DNA of 7,690 nt from an uncultured Anaerosacchariphilus sp. (GTDB taxonomy: Bacteria > Bacillota > Clostridia > Lachnospirales > Lachnospiraceae): positions 1 through 7,690 of the forward strand of contig CAKRTY010000071.1 in NCBI GenBank assembly GCA_934402125.1, read 5' to 3'. Both the position numbers and the translations under genes were made by a program. The notes beneath the pieces are model-generated. The model did no database searches. It saw only the letters and a list, made by a program, of their open reading frames with translations, and was not told the origin of the DNA. Position 1 is the stretch's first letter; each line of letters starts with the position of its first letter. Positions 1 to 5,041 of this stretch are shown here, in pieces.

Positions 1-243
1 GTGGAGGCCCTGGCCCAGGTAGGGGCGGTGGCGATCCTGTCCCTGCCGGAAAATCAGGGAAAGACGGCGTATTTCGGGGCCATTGATAAATGTAAATTTA
101 AGGGAAAGGTGGTTCCCGGCGACAAGCTTCGCCTGGAGACCCGGATTATCCGGCGGAAGGGCCCGGTGGGCGTAGGCGAGGCCGTGGCCAGCGTGGACGG
201 CCGGGTCGTGGTCCGCGCGGAGCTGACCTTCATGATCGGATAA
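1..243 (+). CDS. fabZ: 3-hydroxyacyl-ACP dehydratase FabZ, C-terminal part (5' end outside window)
   Basis: FabZ removes water from 3-hydroxyacyl-ACP to give trans-2-enoyl-ACP in the elongation cycle of type II fatty-acid synthesis in the cytosol. Only the last 80 codons are present. The frame is open at base 1, so the GTG there is an internal valine and not a start. The visible part begins at the family's central helix (V-E-A-L-A-Q), whose Glu corresponds to the catalytic Glu of FabZ (E68 in E. coli); the catalytic His lies upstream, outside the window. The strand F-K-G-K-V-V-P-G-D matches the conserved FabZ signature (usually F-[KR]-x-P-V-x-P-G-D), and the hot-dog fold ends with the usual V-D-G-x-V-V-x-A-E-L. 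The TAA stop is 18 bases before accC, so it shares that operon. Family FabZ/FabA is certain; FabZ is chosen over FabA because of the accC-accDA context and the P-G-D motif. Confidence 0.93.
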   Translation: MEALAQVGAVAILSLPENQGKTAYFGAIDKCKFKGKVVPGDKLRLETRIIRRKGPVGVGEAVASVDGRVVVRAELTFMIG

Positions 244-249
244 TCGGAT

Positions 250-255
250 AAGGAG
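250..255 (+). promoter_or_regulatory. accC ribosome binding site
   Basis: AAGGAG, six bases before the ATG at 262, in the 18-base gap after fabZ. It supports the accC start and leaves no room for a separate promoter, so accC must be read from the fabZ transcript. Confidence 0.85.
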
Positions 256-261
256 TTTCGT

Positions 262-1611
262 ATGATTAGAAAAGTGCTTGTGGCAAACCGCGGGGAAATC
301 GCGGTGCGTATCATCCGCGCCTGCCGTGAGATGGGAATCGAGACGGTGGCCGTCTATTCTGAGGCAGATCGGGAGGCGCTCCACGCCAAGCTGGCGGACG
401 AGGCGATCTGTATCGGTCCGGCGGCTCTGGCGGACAGCTACCTGTCCATGGAGAAAATCATCAGCGCCACGATTATTTCCGGCGCGGACGCTATCCATCC
501 GGGCTTCGGTCTCTTATCCGAGAACAGCCGGTTCGCGGAGCTCTGCGAGAAATGCGGGATTATCTTCGTAGGCCCCGGATCCGACGTGATTGCCAGACTG
601 GGCAATAAACAGGAGGCCCGCAATACCATGACGGCGGCGGGCGTTCCGGTGATTCCGGGTACCGAGGAGGCCGTGTTTGATCCGAAAAAGGGCGCAGAGG
701 AAGCGGCCCGTATCGGCTATCCGGTCATGATTAAGGCGGCTCTGGGCGGCGGCGGCAAGGGAATGCGCGTGGCGGAAAATCCGGAGGAATTTGAGAAAAA
801 TTTTCTGCTGGCCCAGACGGAGGCCCGTCAGGCCTTCGGCGACGATTCCATGTATATCGAGCATTTCATCACCCATCCCCGTCATATTGAATTTCAGATT
901 CTGGCGGATAGCTTTGGAAATGTGATTCATCTGGGGGAGCGGGACTGTTCCATTCAGCGGAATCACCAGAAGATGATTGAGGAGGCGCCAAGCGCCGCCC
1001 TTTCCGAGGAAATGCGCCGGAAGATGGGCGAGACGGCGGTGCGGGCCGCCAAGGCAGCAGGCTATGTGAACGCCGGAACCATTGAGTTCTTGCTGGAAAA
1101 AAACGGAAACTTTTATTTCATGGAGATGAATACCCGGATCCAGGTGGAGCATCCGGTGACTGAGTGGATCACCGGGATCGATCTCATCAAGGAGCAGCTT
1201 CGGATCGCTTCGGGAAAACGGCTTGGGATCACCCAGGATCAGGTGCAGGTGAGCGGCCATTCCATCGAGGTGCGTATCAATGCGGAGAAGCCGGAGGAGA
1301 ATTTCCGTCCCTGTCCGGGTACGGTGACAGGACTCCATCTGCCCGGCGGCAAGGGCATCCGGATCGATTCCGCTATCTACAGCGGCTATACGATTCCGCC
1401 CTATTACGATTCCATGATTGCGAAAATCAGTGTCTGGGCCAGAACCAGGGGCGAGGCGATCCGGAAAATGGAGAGCGCCCTGGGCGAGGTCATCATCGAG
1501 GGCGTGGACACCAATGTGAATTACCAGTACGGAATCCTGGAGGATGAGGATTTTCGGAAGGGAAATGTGGATATTGAGTTCATCAACCAACGGGAACAGA
1601 AGTATTCATAG
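262..1611 (+). CDS. accC: Acetyl-CoA carboxylase biotin carboxylase subunit AccC
   Basis: AccC carboxylates the biotin on the carrier protein AccB using ATP and bicarbonate, the first half-reaction of malonyl-CoA formation. At 449 residues it has exactly the E. coli length and almost the same numbering. The N-terminal Rossmann-like domain opens with K-V-L-V-A-N-R-G-E-I-A. The ATP-grasp domain has K116, K158 and the glycine-rich lid G-G-G-G-K-G-M-R (162-169). H208, C229 and K237 lie in the conserved H-I-E-F-Q, D-C-S-I-Q-R and N-H-Q-K stretches. The Mg-ATP and biotin residues E275, E288, N290, R292, E296 and R338 are all in place. The biotin-carboxylase C-terminal domain ends normally, with no fused biotinyl domain, so this is the stand-alone subunit and not pyruvate or propionyl-CoA carboxylase. 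The fabZ-accC-accDA order supports the acetyl-CoA assignment. No damage or unusual residue is seen. Confidence 0.97.
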   Translation: MIRKVLVANRGEIAVRIIRACREMGIETVAVYSEADREALHAKLADEAICIGPAALADSYLSMEKIISATIISGADAIHPGFGLLSENSRFAELCEKCGIIFVGPGSDVIARLGNKQEARNTMTAAGVPVIPGTEEAVFDPKKGAEEAARIGYPVMIKAALGGGGKGMRVAENPEEFEKNFLLAQTEARQAFGDDSMYIEHFITHPRHIEFQILADSFGNVIHLGERDCSIQRNHQKMIEEAPSAALSEEMRRKMGETAVRAAKAAGYVNAGTIEFLLEKNGNFYFMEMNTRIQVEHPVTEWITGIDLIKEQLRIASGKRLGITQDQVQVSGHSIEVRINAEKPEENFRPCPGTVTGLHLPGGKGIRIDSAIYSGYTIPPYYDSMIAKISVWARTRGEAIRKMESALGEVIIEGVDTNVNYQYGILEDEDFRKGNVDIEFINQREQKYS

Positions 1612-1643
1612 GTTAAGGAGATAGAGGAGCAGACGTATTCATA
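1597..1643 (+). repeat. Imperfect 14-base direct repeat across the accC-accDA junction
   Basis: CAGAAGTATTCATA (1597-1610, the end of accC) recurs as CAGACGTATTCATA (1630-1643, running into the accDA ATG), 13 of 14 identical, at a period of 33 bases. Bases between the copies match only loosely. It may be a worn local duplication or chance. The second copy occupies the spacer between the accDA Shine-Dalgarno and its start codon. Confidence 0.6.
1615..1629 (+). promoter_or_regulatory. accDA ribosome binding region with long spacer
   Basis: Two purine-rich candidates, AAGGAG (1615-1620) and GAGGAG (1624-1629), precede the ATG at 1643. The nearer one is 13 bases from the start, longer than the usual 5-9, which may lower initiation. 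No better in-frame ATG, GTG or TTG exists in between, and the encoded protein starts normally at M-N-L-D, so the ATG at 1643 is kept. Confidence 0.55.
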
Positions 1644-3355
1644 TGAATCTGGATCATGTATTTAAAAAGACGAAAAAACGAATCTTCAGCGGCAGCGTCC
1701 GGCGTCCGGAGGTACCGGAGGGCCTGCTGGCCCGGTGCAACATGTGCGGCGGCGCTATCGTGGCGGAGGACGTAAGAGAGGGTTATTATATATGTCCCAG
1801 ATGCAGGGGCTATTTCCGGGTACCGGCCTGGGAGCGGATCGACCGTGTGGCCGACCCGGAGAGCTTCGAGGAATGGGATCCGGATCTGGTGGGCGGCAAT
1901 CCGCTGGAGTACGAGGGCTATGGGGAGAAACTGGCGGCTGCCCGCTTAAAGACCCGGCTTCGGGAAGCGGTTGTCACCGGAAAATGCCGGATTGGCGGCC
2001 GGGAGGCGGTCTTAGGCGTCATGGACGGTCGTTTTCTCATGGCCAGCATGGGCGAGGCTGTGGGTGAGAAAATCACCCGGGCCGCAGAGCGGGCGACGGA
2101 TCTTGGCCTGCCGCTCATTCTGTTTACCTGCTCCGGCGGAGCGCGGATGCAGGAGGGCATTCTGTCCCTGATGCAGATGGCGAAGACCAGCGCGGCCCTG
2201 AAGCGGCATTCGGACGCGGGGCTTCTCTATATCACTGTGCTCACCGACCCCACCACCGGCGGGGTGACGGCCAGCTTTGCCATGGAGGGCGATATCATTC
2301 TGGCGGAGCCGGGAGCCCTCGTGGGCTTTGCAGGCCCCCGGGTCATCGAGCAGACCACAGGGCAGAAGCTGCCCAAGGGCTTTCAGCGGGCCGAGTTCCT
2401 GCTGGAGCATGGCTTCGTAGACCGGATTGTGGAGCGCGGGGAGCTGAAAAAGACCTTAAGCGACCTGCTTAAGCTTCATGAGAAGCCTGAGCATGGCGCA
2501 GAGAAGGAAAAGGCGGCGTCCGGAGCAGGACGTGCGATGAAGGACAAGCCGGGTGCAGAGCGGACAGCCTGGGAGCGGGTGCTCTTATCCAGGGATAAAA
2601 AGCGGCCCCGGGGACACGCCTATATCGAAGCCATGTTTGAGCATTTCTATGAGCTTCACGGAGACCGGCTGTTTGCGGACGACGGGGCGGTTCTGGGCGG
2701 AATCGGAAGCTTCCGGGGACGTCCGGTGACGGTCATTTCCCAGGAGAAGGACTACAATTTCGGAATGTGCTCCCCGGACGGCTACCGGAAGGCCTTAAGG
2801 CTTATGCGCCAGGCGGAGAAATTCGGCCGTCCGATCATCTGCTTTGTGGATACCCCGGGCGCAGCCTGCGGCATCGAGGCAGAGGAGCGGGGCCAGGGCG
2901 AGGCCATTGCCCGGAATATCTATGAGATGTCCGGTCTGCAGGTCCCGGTGCTGACGGTGATCATCGGCGAGGGCGGCAGCGGCGGCGCACTGGCCCTGGC
3001 GGTGGGAAATGAAGTCTGGATGCTGGAAAATTCGGTATATTCTATCCTGTCCCCGGAGGGCTTCGCGAGCATCCTCTGGAAGGACAGCAAGAGAGCCAGA
3101 CACGCGGCGGACTGTATGCGGCTGACGGCCGTGGATCTGAAGGCGGGAGGCGTCGTGGAGCAGGTGTTCCGGGAGCCGGAGCATTTCACGGAGGAGAACC
3201 TTTACCGGGTGACCGGGCCTCTGGAGGAGAAGCTGGCGGAGTTTCTGGAGCATTACGGAAAGCTGACCGGCCCGGAGCTGGCGGCCCACCGGTACGATCG
3301 GTTCCGGAAGATGGGAACCCTGGATCATCAAGAAAAGGAATTGAAAAGAGAGTAA
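1643..3355 (+). CDS. accDA: Fused acetyl-CoA carboxylase carboxyltransferase, beta-alpha subunits (AccDA)
   Basis: This chain transfers the carboxyl group from carboxybiotin-AccB to acetyl-CoA, giving malonyl-CoA. In E. coli the two halves are separate proteins (AccD, AccA); here they form one 570-residue protein. Residues 1 to about 280 are AccD: a C4 zinc finger with C32, C35, C51 and C54, then the crotonase-like core with C-S-G-G-A-R-M-Q-E-G (163-172), T-D-P-T-T-G-G-V (201-208) and G-F-A-G-P-R-V-I-E-Q-T (228-238). A charged Lys/Glu/Ala/Gly linker spans roughly 280-307. Residues 308-570 are AccA: G-D-R-L-F-A-D-D (340-347), F-V-D-T-P-G-A (401-407) and the oxyanion-type G-E-G-G-S-G-G-A (442-449). 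The AccA half lacks most of the N-terminal helical extension of stand-alone AccA, which the linker seems to replace. The frame is continuous, so this is a true fusion and not a sequencing read-through. The stop is one base before the next gene. Confidence 0.95.
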   Translation: MNLDHVFKKTKKRIFSGSVRRPEVPEGLLARCNMCGGAIVAEDVREGYYICPRCRGYFRVPAWERIDRVADPESFEEWDPDLVGGNPLEYEGYGEKLAAARLKTRLREAVVTGKCRIGGREAVLGVMDGRFLMASMGEAVGEKITRAAERATDLGLPLILFTCSGGARMQEGILSLMQMAKTSAALKRHSDAGLLYITVLTDPTTGGVTASFAMEGDIILAEPGALVGFAGPRVIEQTTGQKLPKGFQRAEFLLEHGFVDRIVERGELKKTLSDLLKLHEKPEHGAEKEKAASGAGRAMKDKPGAERTAWERVLLSRDKKRPRGHAYIEAMFEHFYELHGDRLFADDGAVLGGIGSFRGRPVTVISQEKDYNFGMCSPDGYRKALRLMRQAEKFGRPIICFVDTPGAACGIEAEERGQGEAIARNIYEMSGLQVPVLTVIIGEGGSGGALALAVGNEVWMLENSVYSILSPEGFASILWKDSKRARHAADCMRLTAVDLKAGGVVEQVFREPEHFTEENLYRVTGPLEEKLAEFLEHYGKLTGPELAAHRYDRFRKMGTLDHQEKELKRE

Positions 3356-3356
3356 G

Positions 3357-4412
3357 ATGGAGAGAACATTACAAATCGGCGATCTGACCCTTCGAAGACC
3401 CATTTTCCAGGGGGGAATGGGCATAGGCGTCAGTCTGGGCGGCCTTGCGGGAGCCGTGGCGGCCGCAGGGGGAGCCGGGGCGATCTCGGCGGCCCAGATC
3501 GGATTTCGGGAGCCGGATTTTGATACGAACACCCTGGAGGCCAATCTGCGGGCCATGGAGAAGGAGCTTAAGAAGGCCAGAACAATCGCCGGAGGCGGCG
3601 TGGTCGGCTTTAATATCATGGTGGCTATGCAGCATTACGCGGACTATGTGAAGCAGGCGGTGAAGTGCGGCGCGGATTTTATCGTATCCGGCGCGGGCCT
3701 GCCGGTGGATCTGCCGGAATACGCAGCCGGAAGCCCGGTGAAGTTGGGCGTCATCGTCTCCACGGAGAAGTCGGCGGCGGTGATCCTCAAATACTGGGCA
3801 CGGAAATGGAGCCGGGTACCGGATTTCCTCGTGATTGAGGGGCCGAAGGCCGGAGGCCATCTGGGCTTTACCCGGGAGCAGCTGGCGATCTTCGACGGAG
3901 AAGCCTACCGCGGGGAAGTAAAGAAGATTCTCGGGAAGCTGCGGGAATACGAGGAACGCTTTGCCAGAAAGATTCCGGTGGTCTTAGGCGGCGGGATCAG
4001 CGACCGGACGAAGGCGGATCAGGCCTTTGCCCTGGGCGCGGACGCCATTCAGGTAGCCAGCCGTTTCGTGACCACAGAGGAGTGCGACGCGGACGACCGC
4101 TACAAGCAGGCGTATCTGGACGCCCGCAGGGAGGACGTCATGCTGATCCAAAGTCCGGTAGGGATGCCGGGTCGGGCCCTTCGGAACGCCTTTGCAGACC
4201 GGGTGATGGGCGGGGAGAAGATACCGCCCAGGCGGTGCCGGGGCTGTATCCGGGGTTGTAAGCCTCGGGAGATTCCCTACTGTATCACCGAGGCTCTTAT
4301 CAACGCGGTCAAGGGCGATACGGAGAACGGCCTTCTCTTTTGCGGCGCGGACGCCTGGAAGGCAGAGCGTCTGGAAACCGTACAGGAAGTGGTGGATTCC
4401 CTGCTTTCCTAA
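3357..4412 (+). CDS. FMN-dependent FabK / nitronate monooxygenase family protein with C-terminal cysteine cluster
   Basis: A 351-residue TIM-barrel flavoprotein of the 2-nitropropane dioxygenase/FabK superfamily. Family marks are the start I-F-Q-G-G-M-G-I-G (16-24), G-F-N-I-M (84-88), V-S-G-A-G-L-P (110-116), A-G-G-H-L-G-F (165-171) with H168 matching the catalytic His of FabK and nitronate monooxygenases, and the phosphate-binding end V-V-L-G-G-G-I (208-214) followed by G-A-D-A-I-Q-V-A-S-R-F (227-237). The ATG is one base after the accDA stop, so translation is coupled. As the last gene of a fatty-acid operon it is inferred to reduce enoyl-ACP (FabK role) or a related lipid substrate, but the sequence alone cannot exclude nitronate oxidation, and a second fabK may lie upstream. 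The C-terminal part has C294-x2-C297-x3-C301-x7-C309, plus C329, which the textbook FabK fold does not need. The specific gene symbol is therefore left blank. Confidence 0.87.
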   Translation: MERTLQIGDLTLRRPIFQGGMGIGVSLGGLAGAVAAAGGAGAISAAQIGFREPDFDTNTLEANLRAMEKELKKARTIAGGGVVGFNIMVAMQHYADYVKQAVKCGADFIVSGAGLPVDLPEYAAGSPVKLGVIVSTEKSAAVILKYWARKWSRVPDFLVIEGPKAGGHLGFTREQLAIFDGEAYRGEVKKILGKLREYEERFARKIPVVLGGGISDRTKADQAFALGADAIQVASRFVTTEECDADDRYKQAYLDARREDVMLIQSPVGMPGRALRNAFADRVMGGEKIPPRRCRGCIRGCKPREIPYCITEALINAVKGDTENGLLFCGADAWKAERLETVQEVVDSLLS

Positions 4413-4433
4413 ACGCCGGATTTGTGCTATAAT
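4405..4433 (+). promoter_or_regulatory. Extended -10 promoter for the tetR-jet operon
   Basis: TATAAT (4428-4433) is a perfect -10 box preceded by TG and one base (TGC, 4425-4427), an extended -10. The -35 at 17-base spacing is TTTCCT (4405-4410), only 3 of 6 to consensus, as is common with extended -10 promoters. It lies across the end of the flavoprotein gene. Transcription would start near 4440, at the outer edge of the inverted repeat, about 63 bases before the TTG start of the regulator. No other convincing promoter is seen between here and jetC. Confidence 0.72.
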
Positions 4434-4476
4434 AAAATCTGTATGTGCAGAAATAACTGCATATACAGATTTTTTT
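4434..4476 (+). terminator. Rho-independent terminator of the fatty-acid operon
   Basis: Arms 4434-4450 and 4457-4473 pair over 17 positions with a single G-T wobble, around the 6-base loop AAATAA, and the right arm runs into seven T's (4470-4476). The stem is AT-rich for a terminator but long. It lies 21 bases after the flavoprotein stop, the expected place to end the fabZ-accC-accDA transcript. Because the tetR promoter lies just before it, the same element also forms the 5' end of the tetR message. Confidence 0.7.
4439..4468 (+). promoter_or_regulatory. Candidate double operator (two CTG-N6-CAG dyads)
   Basis: Each stem arm is itself a near-palindrome: CTGTATGTGCAG (4439-4450) and CTGCATATACAG (4457-4468). 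Their centres are 18 bases apart, and both lie immediately downstream of the -10 box over the predicted start of transcription. That is a normal site for autorepression by a TetR-family dimer, or two dimers. That the neighbouring regulator binds here is inference from position and symmetry. The element may simply be the terminator stem. Confidence 0.45.
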
Positions 4477-4489
4477 ATGCAAGAAATAC

Positions 4490-4494
4490 AGGAG
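4490..4494 (+). promoter_or_regulatory. Ribosome binding site that sets the TTG start of tetR
   Basis: AGGAG, eight bases before the TTG at 4503. It is the only good Shine-Dalgarno near the gene. Earlier in-frame starts (TTG 4422, ATG 4443) would translate the promoter and hairpin. Confidence 0.85.
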
Positions 4495-4502
4495 AACTCA
4501 TT

Positions 4503-5027
4503 TTGAATTTATTTTCCCAGAATCACAATAAACGCACCCGTTTCACCCGCATGTGTATCGGTGAGGCGGTTTTTGCCCTGATGGACAAAAAGGAATACGA
4601 TAAAATCAAGGTGTCGGATATCGTAAAGCGGGCCGGAGTATCCCGGGTCACCTTTTACCATTATTACGACACCAAGGAGGAAGCGCTGACGGACTTCTTC
4701 CACGAGATTGTAGCGGATTATATCCGGGAATGCCGGGAGGAAAAGGTGGGACGCTTCCATGACAGGAGCAGCATTATCCACGCCCTCCGGTACTTCGACC
4801 GCTATGGGACGTTTATCCTGAAGCTGGTGGACGCCCGGCTTCACTATATCGTGCAGGACGCCATGAATGACTACCTGATCAAACGGATTATGCCCCATTA
4901 CAAAATTCCCCCCTATGAGCTTTATTTCTACGGAGGGGCCCTGCTGAACGTCTTTATTCAGTGGGAGAAAAACGGAAAGAGGGAGCCTGTGGAAATGATC
5001 GCGGACCAGATCACCTCCCAGCTCTGA
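4503..5027 (+). CDS. TetR/AcrR-family transcriptional regulator
   Basis: A 174-residue one-component regulator, normally a dimer that leaves its operator when a small ligand binds the C-terminal domain. The N-terminal part is a clear TetR domain: helix 1 with R-T-R-F-T-R-M-C-I-G-E-A-V-F-A-L-M (11-27), then the helix-turn-helix (about 35-57) with V-S-D-I-V-K-R-A-G-V-S-R-V-T-F-Y-H-Y-Y. The C-terminal end (about 140-174, F-Y-G-G-A-L-L-N-V-F-I-Q-W and the P-V-E-M-I tail) resembles the TetR_C_7/DhaS-type C-terminal domain. The TTG start is chosen from the AGGAG eight bases upstream. It stops 14 bases before jetA with no promoter or terminator between, so it is probably the first gene of the jet operon and may repress itself and the jet genes through the dyads at 4439-4468. 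Regulation of the adjacent fatty-acid genes is an alternative. The ligand is unknown. Confidence 0.9.
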   Translation: MNLFSQNHNKRTRFTRMCIGEAVFALMDKKEYDKIKVSDIVKRAGVSRVTFYHYYDTKEEALTDFFHEIVADYIRECREEKVGRFHDRSSIIHALRYFDRYGTFILKLVDARLHYIVQDAMNDYLIKRIMPHYKIPPYELYFYGGALLNVFIQWEKNGKREPVEMIADQITSQL

Positions 5028-5034
5028 AAAGGAG
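5027..5034 (+). promoter_or_regulatory. Ribosome binding site that sets the GTG start of jetA
   Basis: AAAAGGAG directly after the tetR stop (it shares the last A of TGA), seven bases before GTG 5042. It fixes the start of jetA and rules out the longer in-frame start at 4961, which would overlap tetR by 67 bases. Confidence 0.87.
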
Positions 5035-5041
5035 AAACCAC

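Noticed and set aside
1..3. GTG at base 1 as a start codon for a short protein
   Set aside because: The translation starts in the middle of the FabZ fold at the catalytic Glu helix. The real start lies to the left of the window.
514..1590. Long open frame on the minus strand antisense to accC (358 codons)
   Set aside because: It mirrors the GC-biased codons of accC. The product is rich in His, Leu, Pro and Arg with no recognisable motif, and accC is certain on the other strand.
2584..2597. Small palindrome TTATCC-AG-GGATAA inside accDA
   Set aside because: It is short, within clear coding sequence and not near any start or promoter-like site, so it is likely chance.
2795..3619. Minus-strand open frame across accDA and the flavoprotein (274 codons)
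   Set aside because: It spans the junction of two certain plus-strand genes. The product is low-complexity and unlike any family I recognise, so it is a composition shadow.
4422..4502. Longer N-terminus for the TetR regulator (from TTG 4422 or ATG 4443)
   Set aside because: It would encode the -10 box and terminator hairpin as a Cys/Asn-rich tail unlike TetR proteins and has no ribosome site. TTG 4503 has AGGAG at eight bases.
4477..4506. Nine-codon mini-ORF ending on the tetR TTG (TTGA overlap), a possible leader peptide
   Set aside because: Its ATG follows directly after the T-run with no ribosome site, and such a short frame is expected by chance. Only conservation in relatives would revive it.
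4961..5041. Longer N-terminus for JetA from GTG 4961
   Set aside because: It overlaps 67 bases of tetR and lacks a Shine-Dalgarno. The AAAAGGAG before GTG 5042 and the family-like start F-L-Y-E-I-P favour the shorter form.
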